Origin: UBA7803 sp963822255
Lineage (GTDB): Bacteria; Pseudomonadota; Gammaproteobacteria; Pseudomonadales; Azotimanducaceae
Length of the DNA: 64,000 nt
NCBI GenBank assembly: GCA_963822255.1
Contig: CAWGGV010000009.1
Coordinates: forward strand, 186,001 to 250,000
Reading direction: 5' to 3'
The position numbers and the translations under genes were made by a program. Of the stretch, positions 1 through 8,221 are shown in pieces (positions within the stretch are counted from its first letter, which is position 1; each line of letters starts with the position of its first letter). The notes below the pieces were generated by a model. That model did no database searches and was not told where the DNA came from. It saw nothing but the letters and a program-made list of their open reading frames with translations.

Positions 1-896
1 GTCGGTCTCCGGTTATCGCGCACGTCGACCGACGACGGGGTGCGCTGGAAGACGTACAGTTGCTGCGCCCAGCGGCGCCGAGGTGCGGGATGCACTGAAT
101 GGCCGTGGCGCCGGTGCCGATGATGCCCACCCGCTTGTCGCCGAGGCGGCTCAGGTTGCCGCTGGAATCGCCGCCCGTGTAGCCGTAGTCCCAGCGGCTG
201 GTGTGAAACGTGTGCCCCTCGAACTCGTTGATGCCCGGGATCCCCGGGAGCTTCGGTCGGCGACAGCGGCCCGTTGGCCATGGCCACGTAGCGGGCGGTG
301 AACCGGTCGCCGCGGTCGGTGCTGACGATCCAGCACCGCGCGGTCTCGTCCCAGCGGAGCTCGGTGACCGCGGTCTGAACAGCGCGTCATCGTACAGGCC
401 GATAATGCCGGGCGATACGCCGGCAGTGCTCGAGGATCTCCGGGGCGAAGGCGTACTTGTGCTTCGGCACGTAGTCGAGCTCCTCGAGCAGCGGCAGGTA
501 GCAGTAGGACTCCACGTCGCACATGGCGCCGGGGTAGCGGTTCCAGTACCAGGTGCCGCCGAAGTCGCCGGCTTTGTCCACCACGCGCAGGCTCTCGAGC
601 CCCGCCTCGCGCAGCCGGGCGGCCATGAGCAGGCCGCCGAAGCCGCCGCCGATGATCGCCGCTTCCACGTGGTCGTGCACCGGAGCGCGGCTGAAGCCGG
701 GCGCCACGTAGGGATCGTCCACGTAGCGGGAGAATCCGGCGGTGACCTCGACGTACTGAGCGATGCCGTCCGAGCGCAGCCGCTTGTCCCGCTCCGCCAG
801 ATATCTGGCTTTCAAGGCATCGGGATCGAAGTCGATGTCACCGAGCAGCGCGGCAACGGTGGGATCGATGCTCATGGAGTCGCCGTGTTCGCTCAT
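1..896 (-). CDS. Flavin-containing monooxygenase, Baeyer-Villiger type (partial, frameshifted)
   Basis: Predicted FAD/NADPH enzyme inserting one oxygen atom into a ketone or similar substrate. ATG at 896 opens a frame with the FAD Rossmann loop GGGFGG (residues 83-88) and the family signature FGGTWYWNRYPG (112-123). That frame stops at 387, but similarity continues in other frames: LYDDALF near 390, then FEGHTFHTSRWD, which fits the BVMO fingerprint FxGxxxHxxxW[PD], then the NADPH loop GTGATA. Indels are implied near 402, 378, 260 and 70. The C-terminal part lies beyond the window edge. The start overlaps the aldo/keto reductase stop by 4 bp (ATGA), so the two are probably translated together. 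Family assignment is firm; substrate unknown. The broken frame is more likely sequence error than decay, because all motifs are intact. Confidence 0.8.
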
Positions 897-1783
897 ATGG
901 TGTCGCTGACGCCGCGGACGAACAGCGGCTCGGCGCTGAGACGCCGGGCGTCCTCGGCCACCGCCGCCTGCAGCGCCTCGCTGTCGGCAGGATCGAAGTC
1001 GTCGGCAGCTTCCAGGGTCGGGCGCAGCAGGGTCGCGTCGCTGGAGGTGTTCAGAAACACGCCCGGGCGCGCCAGCACCCAGTGCACGGCCCGCCGCAGC
1101 GCCTCCGGCTCGCGAATGGGCTCGTACCAGCTGAAGTGCCGGGATCGGTCGCCGTCCCGCCAGCGCCGCCGGGCGACGTACTTGATGGTCTGCACGGCGA
1201 CGCCGCCGTCCCGGCAGCGCCGGCACAGTGTCTCGAACGCCTCGGCGTAGATCGGATCCTGCATCATCATGTGGTTGTACGGCAGCAGCACCGAGTCGAA
1301 GTCGAAGGCGTCCAGGCTCTTCAGGTGCATCTCGGCCACCCGGGTGCCGTGTCCGGTGACGCCGATGAAGCGCACCAGCCCCTGGTCGCGGGCTTGCCGG
1401 GCCGCCTCGAGGGCGCCGCCCGGGGCCAGGGCCGTGCGCCAGCCTTCCTCGTCCGTGAGGTTGTGGAACTGAATGAGATCGATCCGTTCCACCGCCATGC
1501 GCTCGAGCGAGCGCTCTATGCTGGCCTTGGCGCCGTCGTAGGTCCGCTCGGCGGTCTTGGTGGCCAGAAAGAAGTCGTCGCGGTGCCCCCTCATCCACGG
1601 CGCCAGCCGGAGCTCGGCATCACCGTAGCTGGCCGCCACGTCGATGTGGTTGACGCCGAACTTCAGCAGCAGATCGAGGACCTCGTCCGCGCGCTCCTGG
1701 GACATGGCGCCGAGCGCGGCGGCACCGAACAGGGTCCGGGTGCTTAGATGGCCCGTGCGGCCGAACGGAATGCGTTCGATCAT
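893..1783 (-). CDS. Aldo/keto reductase
   Basis: Predicted cytosolic NAD(P)H-dependent carbonyl reductase with a TIM-barrel fold, 296 aa. The AKR catalytic tetrad is visible: Asp48 and Tyr53 in NHIDVAASYGDAE, Lys76 in LATKTAER and His107 in LIQFHNLTD. I start it at the ATG at 1783, which has GGGAG a few bases upstream; an in-frame upstream codon would add about eight residues without a ribosome site. It is the first gene of a two-gene minus-strand unit whose second member is the monooxygenase (4-bp overlap), so the pair could interconvert ketone and alcohol and oxidise the ketone. The coupling is seen; the pathway is inference. Confidence 0.85.
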   Translation of the reverse strand: MIERIPFGRTGHLSTRTLFGAAALGAMSQERADEVLDLLLKFGVNHIDVAASYGDAELRLAPWMRGHRDDFFLATKTAERTYDGAKASIERSLERMAVERIDLIQFHNLTDEEGWRTALAPGGALEAARQARDQGLVRFIGVTGHGTRVAEMHLKSLDAFDFDSVLLPYNHMMMQDPIYAEAFETLCRRCRDGGVAVQTIKYVARRRWRDGDRSRHFSWYEPIREPEALRRAVHWVLARPGVFLNTSSDATLLRPTLEAADDFDPADSEALQAAVAEDARRLSAEPLFVRGVSDTI

Positions 1784-1926
1784 CGGCGTGCTCCCTCGAG
1801 ACGACATTCAGGACTGTACGCCGGCGCCGCCGAGAGCGGAAGGATCGGCGCAGCGCCCCGTCGCCGGAACGCTCGCGGTGGCACTGGTTCTCGAGACTGG
1901 CGGGGTGGGCGATCCGGGACACCCCA

Positions 1927-1969
1927 GGGGCGATGTTCGCGGCCCTATCGGCACCACGAAAATCGCCCC
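1927..1969. terminator. Stem-loop downstream of the outer-membrane barrel gene
   Basis: The arms GGGGCGATGTTCG (1927-1939) and CGAAAATCGCCCC (1957-1969) pair over 13 positions with one mismatch, enclosing a 17-nt loop. It lies about 20 bp past the stop of the minus-strand barrel gene. It could act as a terminator or 3' stabilising hairpin; no clear U-tract follows, so intrinsic termination is uncertain. Confidence 0.4.
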
Positions 1970-1990
1970 CGGGCGGAGCGGACGAGGTGA

Positions 1991-2533
1991 TCAGCGGAAG
2001 CTGTACGCCGCAGAGACGGAGAACATGCCGAAGTCGGCATCGTTGACGTTCACGGTCGTCCACTCGCCGCGCAGGTTCCAGTTGCCGCCGAGCTGGAGAT
2101 CCGCGCCCAGGCCGTACAGCAGATCGGTGTCGTTACCGCTGTCACTGACCTTCGCGCCGCCGGCGGACGCCGACACGTTGAACTCGTAGCGCGACCAGCC
2201 GAGAACGCCGAACGCTCTGACCTTCTCGCCGAGCGGCAGGGTCGGGCGCACGGTGAGATCGAGGCTGCTGCCGTCCACGTCGACGTTGACGCCGGCCACG
2301 TCGTTCGAGGCCTTGAGCAGGTTCGTGTAGCCCGCTTCGAACGCTACGTAGTCGTTCAGTGCATAGCCGCCGAACACCCGGAAGGAAGGCGCCGTCTCGT
2401 CGAAATCGACACCGTTGAGATTGACGTAGTACATTCCGGCACCGCTGCCGGCGTAGAAGCTCTGCTCCTCCGCCTGGGCGGTTCCGCACAGACCGGCGGC
2501 CAGAAGTCCCGTGACAAGAGCTCGACTCTTCAT
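1991..2533 (-). CDS. Outer membrane beta-barrel protein (opacity/OmpW-like)
   Basis: A 180-residue exported protein. The signal peptide MKSRALVTGLLAAGLCGTAQA is followed by alternating-hydrophobicity strands typical of an eight-stranded barrel (for example FYAGSGAGMYYVNL, RVFGGYALNDYVAFEAGY, YGLGADLQLGGNWNLRGEW) and a C-terminal strand ending SAAYSFR. Small barrels of this kind usually sit in the outer membrane; the specific role is not deducible. The ATG at 2533 is chosen because GGAGAAATC precedes it and the signal peptide begins there. It is probably transcribed alone: the upstream BrkB gene is 116 bp away and a hairpin follows. Confidence 0.75.
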   Translation of the reverse strand: MKSRALVTGLLAAGLCGTAQAEEQSFYAGSGAGMYYVNLNGVDFDETAPSFRVFGGYALNDYVAFEAGYTNLLKASNDVAGVNVDVDGSSLDLTVRPTLPLGEKVRAFGVLGWSRYEFNVSASAGGAKVSDSGNDTDLLYGLGADLQLGGNWNLRGEWTTVNVNDADFGMFSVSAAYSFR

Positions 2534-2649
2534 GATTTCTCCATTATTGGCAGGGCGAGCGAATCTTGCCGAACTGGCGAAGCGGCGTTCGTGAATCGGT
2601 TCACGTTCGCAGCACCTGCCGCGGACGGGTGGCCGGCCGGTGACGGGGG

Positions 2650-3960
2650 TCACGGGCGCTTGCCGAGGGTATCCGCCATGTGGGCGCCGCGCTCGCCCAT
2701 CGGCCGCGGCGGACCGATCGTGCTGTCGAGCCTCACCTGGTGCTCGCTCTCAGCGTCGAGCTCCGCGCCGAGCAGCACGACGAAGGCGCCGACGTAGAAC
2801 CACAGCATCAGCAGCACCACCGCGCCCAGAGAACCGTAGGTTTCGTTGAAGTTACCCGCCACAGACACGTAGACGGAGAACAGCACCGAACCCACCAGCC
2901 ACAGCACGGTGGCGACCACCGCGCCGCCGCTCACCCAGCGCCAGCGGGCGCGGCGGCGGCTGGGCCCGTAGCGATAGACGATGGAGAGCCCGCCGACGGT
3001 GATCAGCGCCAGCAGCGGCCAGCGCAGAACGGACACCCAGAGCGTGGCTGACTGATCGAGTCCCATGGCGCCGAGCACTACCGGCAGAACCACGATGGCC
3101 GCCAGCGCGAAGACGCTGAACAGGATGGCGCCCACCGTCAGTAACAGGCTGAGCGCGTACCAGCCGATCATGGTGCGCTTTTCAGGCTCTTCGTAGACGA
3201 TGTTCATGGCGATCATGAGCGCGCCTACCCCCGCCCGGGAGCTCCACAACGTGAACAGAAAGCCCACCACCGCACTGACGCTGAGAGCGACGCTGGGATT
3301 CTCCACTACCCGGGTGAGCTGGTCCTCGATCACGCTCCATGCCTGGGACGGGAAGAGCCCGGCCAGCGCCTCGAGCTGCCCCTGCACGTCGGCGGCGTTG
3401 AACAGCAGCCCGTACGCCGAGACCAGGGTCGCCAGGGCCGGAAACAACGACAGCAGGGCGTAGAACGCGACGCCGGCCGAGACGATGAAGACGTTGTGGG
3501 CGAACAGTCTGTTCCAGATCCGGAGCAGGACGTCGCGCCAGCCCGCCCACGGGATCTGCAGCGGATGACGCGCGAGCCGGCCGCGGTCGCCGGGCTCGCC
3601 GCCAGCCTCAGCTTCAGCCTCATCGAAAGGAACCTCTTGCAGCGCCTCGAGCAGGTCCGGCACCTCTTCGTTGGCCAGCCACCAGACGTCGCTGCGATTG
3701 TCCCGATCGACGCTGTTGGCCACCGCTTCGCCGAACCGGGCAATGGTGCGCCAATAGTCCCGGCTGATCTGCACCCGGGCGTCCTCGTCCACCCCCTCCG
3801 CGGCGCGAACGATGAGCTGGAGGTTCCGCACCACGGCGTCGAACGTCCTGTCGTCGCTCTCGAAGCGGCCGGAATCGTATCCGTGGAGGTAGCCGCCGAT
3901 GCGCCGGCAGGCGTCCTGCATCGCCCGCCAATGGTCGCGCCAGTCTTCCTCCGCCGTCAT
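2650..3960 (-). CDS. YihY/BrkB family membrane protein with HepT-like N-terminal domain
   Basis: 436 aa. Residues about 141-405 are a BrkB/YihY integral membrane protein: the hallmark SAGVAFYALLSLFPAL and later YGSLGAVVLLMLWFYVGAF, with about six membrane segments. This family was once mislabelled RNase BN; its transport role is unproven. The first ~110 residues are soluble and resemble the HepT/DUF86 RNase-toxin fold (DAVVRNLQLI, then YWRTIARF, then DVWWLANEEVPDLLEAL), but the R-x(4-6)-H-x-Y active site is missing: the aligned segment reads GEAVANSV. An acidic linker (112-125) joins the two parts. The ATG at 3960 has GGAGGCGGCG upstream. It is divergent from the cupin gene, sharing a 59-bp promoter region. 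The BrkB call is firm; the HepT resemblance is by eye. Confidence 0.85.
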   Translation of the reverse strand: MTAEEDWRDHWRAMQDACRRIGGYLHGYDSGRFESDDRTFDAVVRNLQLIVRAAEGVDEDARVQISRDYWRTIARFGEAVANSVDRDNRSDVWWLANEEVPDLLEALQEVPFDEAEAEAGGEPGDRGRLARHPLQIPWAGWRDVLLRIWNRLFAHNVFIVSAGVAFYALLSLFPALATLVSAYGLLFNAADVQGQLEALAGLFPSQAWSVIEDQLTRVVENPSVALSVSAVVGFLFTLWSSRAGVGALMIAMNIVYEEPEKRTMIGWYALSLLLTVGAILFSVFALAAIVVLPVVLGAMGLDQSATLWVSVLRWPLLALITVGGLSIVYRYGPSRRRARWRWVSGGAVVATVLWLVGSVLFSVYVSVAGNFNETYGSLGAVVLLMLWFYVGAFVVLLGAELDAESEHQVRLDSTIGPPRPMGERGAHMADTLGKRP

Positions 3961-4019
3961 CGCCGCCTCCGTGCCCAAGCGGCCTGGATGGCGTCGCGGC
4001 CGCAGCGTAGACTGCCCCG

Positions 4020-4595
4020 ATGAACCGCCGGAGCGGCCCGCGACCGCCCAACATCGTCAACGTCGATCAGGTGCCGGAGGTCGAAGACATCTTCGGCAAG
4101 CAGTGGGGAGACCGCCACAAGCGCATCACCCCGGCGCTGGACGCTCTGGGTGGCCGCCTCGGCGCCAACGTCACCCGGGTCCCGCCCGGGTTCAGCAGCT
4201 GCCCGTTCCATTCCCACCAGCGCGAGGACGAGCTCTTCTTCGTCCTTTCCGGGCGCGGCGTGCTGCGCTACGGCGAGCGGCTCGACGAGATCGGCCCCGG
4301 CGACTGCATCTCCTGTCCGGCCGGCACCGGGGTCGCGCACCAGTTCGCCAACCCGTTCGAAGAAGATCTGGTGTTCCTGGCCATCGGCGGCAACGACCCT
4401 CACGAGGTCTGCAGCTATCCCGACAGCGGCAAGGTGCTCGTCCGCAGCCTGTCCACGGTGGGTTACCTGCAGGGCACGGCGTACATGGAGGGCGAGTCGG
4501 ACCGGCCGCGCATCTTCGATCTTCTGGACCAGGCAATTAGGGATCAGGCAGCCGATACGGATAGCGCGGGTCATCCGCCCTCTTCGGAGCGCTGA
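4020..4595 (+). CDS. Cupin domain protein
   Basis: A 191-residue protein with one conserved beta-barrel cupin. Metal-ligand positions are visible: His64, His66 and Glu71 in PFHSHQREDELFFVLSG, and His107 in GVAHQFAN, which together match the usual three-His-one-Glu set. The segment LRYGERLDEIGPGDCISCPAG is the inter-motif turn region. Such proteins bind small sugars, acids or thiols, or act as isomerases or dioxygenases; nothing here identifies the substrate. It is transcribed away from the BrkB gene and ends before the convergent CstB-like gene. The last ~20 residues look disordered. Confidence 0.8.
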   Translation: MNRRSGPRPPNIVNVDQVPEVEDIFGKQWGDRHKRITPALDALGGRLGANVTRVPPGFSSCPFHSHQREDELFFVLSGRGVLRYGERLDEIGPGDCISCPAGTGVAHQFANPFEEDLVFLAIGGNDPHEVCSYPDSGKVLVRSLSTVGYLQGTAYMEGESDRPRIFDLLDQAIRDQAADTDSAGHPPSSER

Positions 4596-4626
4596 CAACG
4601 GCTCTCGCGTGACGCTTCGCCCGCGG

Positions 4627-5994
4627 TCACGCCGCCACGGGCAGGTCCAGTTTCTTCCAGGCACTCATGCCCCCGAGCAGGTTACGCACGTCCTCGAAGC
4701 CAGCCTTCTCGAGCAGGCTGACGCCGAGCCCAGCCCGATGGCCGACGCTGCAGGTCACCGCCACCGGCCGCCGCCGGTCCAGCGGCAGGCTCTTCAGCCG
4801 CGAGGGCAGATAGCCGACGTACGCATGGCACGCGCCGGGAATGTGTCCGGCCGCGAACTCGTCGGCTTCCCGCACGTCCAGCACCTGGAACTCGCCCCGC
4901 CGTTCCGACAGCTCCCGGGGCGTCACTACTCCCGAGGTAACGATCGGCCGGCCGGACTTGCGCCAGGTGCCGAAGCCTCCGGCCAGGGCGCCCCGGACGT
5001 TGTCGATGCCGATTCGGCCAAGCTGCAGCGCCGCCGTGTCGACGTCGACGTCGCGGTCGGTGATCAGATAAATGGGCGAGCTTTCGTCGCCCACCCAGCC
5101 GCCGAATACCGGCATGCCGCCGAGCCAGATGCTGTAGCTGCCGGCCACGTGACCGCCGGCGAAACCCTCCGGCTCACGGCTGTCGAAGAGCAGCTTGTCC
5201 GCACAGGTGTCGGCGAAGGTGTCCGCGTCCAGCATCGGCACGTCCCCCCAGCGCAGTGCCGGCGGCGCGCCGCCCGCCAGATTGACCCGTTCCATGTGGC
5301 GGAAGAACGGCGGCCTGGGAAGGCGTTCGGCGCCCTTCTGCCCGGCAAAGTCGCCGCGGCTCGAGGTGAACACCTCGTTGTAGCCCTTCTCCTCGCCCAG
5401 GGTAGACCACGGCCGTTCCGCCATGCCGCTGCCGCACACAGAGCCCGGCCCGTGGGCCGGCAGCACCAGCGCGGTATCGCCGAGGCCGGCGAGCTTGCCG
5501 TGCACGGAGTCGTAGAGCTGCGCAGCGCATTCTTCCGCCTTGCCCGGGTCGGCCAGATCGGTGCGGCCGGTGGTTCCAAAGAACAGCGTGTCGCCGGTGA
5601 AAATGCCCCAGGCGGGGCCGTCGTCACCGGCAGGGTAGATCGCGTAGCACATGCTCTCCGGGGTATGGCCGGGGGTGTGGAGCCCGCGAATCGTCAAGCT
5701 GCCCAACCGAAAGCTGTCGCCGTCGCGAAGTCGCACATCACCATGACCGAACAGCTCGTGGTCGCCGTTGACGACGTCGGCGCCGGTCTCCCGGGCGAGA
5801 TGAGCAGAGCCCATGACGAAGTCTTCCTGTCGATGCGTCTCCACCACGTAGCGAATCCGCGCGCCCAGCGCCCGAGCCGCCTGCAGATAGTCCTCGACGT
5901 CTCGCCGGGGATCGATGACGGCGGCCTCGTTGCCATCGGCAATGACGTAGGCGTAGTGAGCGATGCCAGGCGTCTCCACACGCTGCAGCTTCAT
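4627..5994 (-). CDS. CstB-like persulfide dioxygenase with two rhodanese domains
   Basis: A 455-residue cytosolic protein predicted to oxidise low-molecular-weight persulfide and handle thiosulfate. The N-terminal metallo-beta-lactamase fold (about 1-245) keeps the mononuclear-iron ligands of persulfide dioxygenases: His54 in ETHRQEDF, the His of HTPGHTPES and the Asp of FTGDTLFFG. The usual second and fourth positions of HxHxDH are Gln and Phe. A first rhodanese domain has no active cysteine (loop YLITDRDVD); the second has the loop CSVGHR. This order, dioxygenase, dead rhodanese, live rhodanese, is that of staphylococcal CstB (444 aa). ATG 5994 has GGAGACCATC upstream. It is divergent from the GAPDH pair. 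Confidence 0.8.
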   Translation of the reverse strand: MKLQRVETPGIAHYAYVIADGNEAAVIDPRRDVEDYLQAARALGARIRYVVETHRQEDFVMGSAHLARETGADVVNGDHELFGHGDVRLRDGDSFRLGSLTIRGLHTPGHTPESMCYAIYPAGDDGPAWGIFTGDTLFFGTTGRTDLADPGKAEECAAQLYDSVHGKLAGLGDTALVLPAHGPGSVCGSGMAERPWSTLGEEKGYNEVFTSSRGDFAGQKGAERLPRPPFFRHMERVNLAGGAPPALRWGDVPMLDADTFADTCADKLLFDSREPEGFAGGHVAGSYSIWLGGMPVFGGWVGDESSPIYLITDRDVDVDTAALQLGRIGIDNVRGALAGGFGTWRKSGRPIVTSGVVTPRELSERRGEFQVLDVREADEFAAGHIPGACHAYVGYLPSRLKSLPLDRRRPVAVTCSVGHRAGLGVSLLEKAGFEDVRNLLGGMSAWKKLDLPVAA

Positions 5995-6163
5995 GATGGT
6001 CTCCGTTACTCAGGGCTCCAGCCAGCGGCGCATTCAGGAATCGTGCCGGCGGCGGCGGCGCAGAGCCGACGGCGGGAAATCGGTGGTGAAACGCGGAAGG
6101 TCGTAACGTCGGCGAAGCCACAGCGGTACAATGCCGCCAGCGATGCCGAACAGGAGCAGGCAC

Positions 6164-7192
6164 ATGAGCAAGATCCGCATCGGCATGATGGGCTTCGGCC
6201 GTGTCGGCAGGCAGCTCTACCGGCTGGCGCAGCGGGACGAGCGATTCGAAATCGCCGCCGTCTCGGACATCGGCCGGCCCGAGATCCTGCACTACCTTCT
6301 CACCAAGACCATGACCCGCGACACTACCGTCGAGCTGAAGGGCAACTATCTGGTGAGCGAGCGCGGCCGCACCCGGCTGCTCTCCGCCGACCGCCCCACC
6401 GAAGTTCCGTGGGACGTGTTCGGAGTGGACCTCGTCGTCGACGCGACTGGCAGGTACCGTTCCACCGCCGATCTCACCCCCCATCTGCAGAACGGCGCCC
6501 GCCGCGTCATCACCTCGGTGCTGCCCGACGACGGCCTCGACCGGGTGGTGATCTACGGGGTGAACGACGATCAGGCCACCGCCGAGGACCAGCTCGTCTC
6601 GGCGGGCTCCGCGTCCACCACCGCGGCGGCCCTGGCGCTGAAGATCATCACCGACGCCCATGCCATCGACCATGCCTCGGTAACGTCGGTGCACGACTAC
6701 ACCAGCGATCAGGTTCTCGAGGACTACGCCGGGCCCGACTATCGGCGCAGCCGCTCCGGCGCTCAGAACATCATTCCCAACACCACGCCGGCACACACCT
6801 GGGTGCCGCGCGTGCTGCCGGCGGTGGCCGGCAAGCTGAGCGGCTACGCCATGAACGTACCGGTGCAGACCGGCTCCATGCTCGACGTCAACGTGGTGTT
6901 CAGCGAAGCCGCGGTCGACGCGAAGGCCGTCAACCGCCTGTTCGAGGCCGCCGCCGAGGCGCGCCCCGACCTCATCGGGGTGACCCACGACCCCATCGTC
7001 TCGTCGGACGTGCGAGGCTGCCCGCAGTCCCTGCTGGTGGACCTTCAGGCGACGTTGAAGGCTGGCGCCAGGCTGATGAAGGTGATCGGCTGGCACGAGT
7101 CCCTCGGCCACGCCGGGCGGATCCTCGATCTCGCCGCGCTGTACGCCGAGCTGGACAGCGGAGCCGCTAAGAACAACCGGGAGGCCGTCTGA
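6164..7192 (+). CDS. GAPDH-like pseudoenzyme lacking the catalytic cysteine
   Basis: 342 aa with the full glyceraldehyde-3-phosphate dehydrogenase fold: NAD loop MMGFGRVGRQ at the N-terminus, conserved VHDYTSDQ with catalytic-type His177, and RRSRSGAQNIIPNTTPA. Where GAPDH has SNASCTTNC, this protein reads SAGSASTTAAA. Ungapped numbering against the next gene puts Ala150 exactly opposite its Cys150, and the only Cys (in GCPQS) is elsewhere. It therefore cannot form the thiohemiacetal intermediate and is probably a regulatory or structural partner, or has a different chemistry. ATG 6164 follows AGGAGCAGG; TACAAT at 6127-6132 may be a -10. Its TGA overlaps the ATG of the active GAPDH by one base (TGATG). 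Confidence 0.85.
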   Translation: MSKIRIGMMGFGRVGRQLYRLAQRDERFEIAAVSDIGRPEILHYLLTKTMTRDTTVELKGNYLVSERGRTRLLSADRPTEVPWDVFGVDLVVDATGRYRSTADLTPHLQNGARRVITSVLPDDGLDRVVIYGVNDDQATAEDQLVSAGSASTTAAALALKIITDAHAIDHASVTSVHDYTSDQVLEDYAGPDYRRSRSGAQNIIPNTTPAHTWVPRVLPAVAGKLSGYAMNVPVQTGSMLDVNVVFSEAAVDAKAVNRLFEAAAEARPDLIGVTHDPIVSSDVRGCPQSLLVDLQATLKAGARLMKVIGWHESLGHAGRILDLAALYAELDSGAAKNNREAV

Positions 7193-8193
7193 TGAGAGTC
7201 GCCATCAATGGATTCGGCCGCATCGGCCGGGCGGTGTTCCGCATCGCCGGTGCCCGCGAGGACATCGAGATCGTCGCCATCAACGATCTCTACGATCACG
7301 ACGCCCTGTGCTACCTGCTCACCTACGACACGGTCATGGGCCGGTTCAAGGGTGACGTGCGGATTGAAGACGGCTATCTGGTGACGGCCCGCGGGCGGGT
7401 GCGCATGGTCAAGGAGTCCGATATCACCAAGCTCCCGTGGGGGGAGCTCGAGGTGGACGCGGTGGTGGAATCCACCGGTGTCTTCCGCAGCCGCAGCCAG
7501 TTGTCCAGGCACTTGGAGGCCGGCGCGCGCCGGGTGCTGCTGACCGTGCCCGCCAAGGACGAGATCGACTACATGGTGGTGCTCGGCGTCAACGACGACG
7601 GGCTGTCCCGCGAGCACCGCATCGTCTCCAACGCCAGCTGCACCACCAACTGTCTGGCGCCCGTGGCGAAGGTGCTGAACGACAACTTCGGCATTCGCGA
7701 AGGCATCATCAACACGGTGCACGCCTACACCAACGATCAGCGGCTGGCCGACGTGCCCCACGAGGACTGGCGCCGCAGCCGGGCCGCGGCGGAAAACATC
7801 ATTCCCACCTCCACCGGCGCCGCCAAGGCGGTGGGCAAGGTGTTGCCGGAGCTCGCCGGCAAGCTCGACGGCATCGCCTCACGGGTACCCGTGCCGGACG
7901 GCTCGGTGGTGGATCTGTTCGTGGAGCTCGAGAAGAACGTGACGCTGGAGAACGTTCACCAGGCCATGAAAGAAGCCGCGGACTCTCCCCGGCTGAGCCG
8001 GGTGCTGGAGTTCACCACCGAGCCCGTGGTGTCGTCGGACATTATCGGTAATCCCCACTCGTCGATCTTCGACGCCTCGTTCACCCAGGTGACCGGCGGC
8101 CGATTCCTGAAGTCGCTGTCCTGGTACGACAACGAGTGGGGCTACTCGAACCGGGTGTGCGACGTGCTGCAGCGGCTGTCCGAGCTGGACTGA
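7192..8193 (+). CDS. gap: Type I glyceraldehyde-3-phosphate dehydrogenase
   Basis: Converts glyceraldehyde 3-phosphate, NAD(P)+ and phosphate to 1,3-bisphosphoglycerate in central carbon metabolism. 333 aa, normal length. It has the Rossmann loop INGFGRIGRAVFR, the active-site SNASCTTNC with Cys150, His177 in TVHAYTNDQ, and SWYDNEWGYSNR near the C-terminus. Asn-Asp-Leu after the second strand is typical of NAD-preferring enzymes. Start and frame are fixed by the TGATG overlap with the preceding Cys-less paralogue, so the two should be made in fixed proportion and could form mixed tetramers. It is convergent with the AAA/BTAD regulator gene, with only 28 bp between the stops. Confidence 0.95.
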   Translation: MRVAINGFGRIGRAVFRIAGAREDIEIVAINDLYDHDALCYLLTYDTVMGRFKGDVRIEDGYLVTARGRVRMVKESDITKLPWGELEVDAVVESTGVFRSRSQLSRHLEAGARRVLLTVPAKDEIDYMVVLGVNDDGLSREHRIVSNASCTTNCLAPVAKVLNDNFGIREGIINTVHAYTNDQRLADVPHEDWRRSRAAAENIIPTSTGAAKAVGKVLPELAGKLDGIASRVPVPDGSVVDLFVELEKNVTLENVHQAMKEAADSPRLSRVLEFTTEPVVSSDIIGNPHSSIFDASFTQVTGGRFLKSLSWYDNEWGYSNRVCDVLQRLSELD

Positions 8194-8221
8194 GCCGGCC
8201 CCTCGAGCGCCGGGGGATGAA

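Noticed and set aside
6599..6640. Loss of the GAPDH cysteine by a sequencing error
   Set aside because: The whole loop is altered (both cysteines and the Asn are gone) while the frame and flanking residues are intact, so a single base error cannot explain it.
4150..7170. A 1006-codon open frame on the + strand
   Set aside because: It runs antisense to the CstB-like gene and out of frame with the cupin and GAPDH-like genes. Its composition (Arg, Pro, Ala, His rich) is typical of GC-rich shadow frames and no motif is present.
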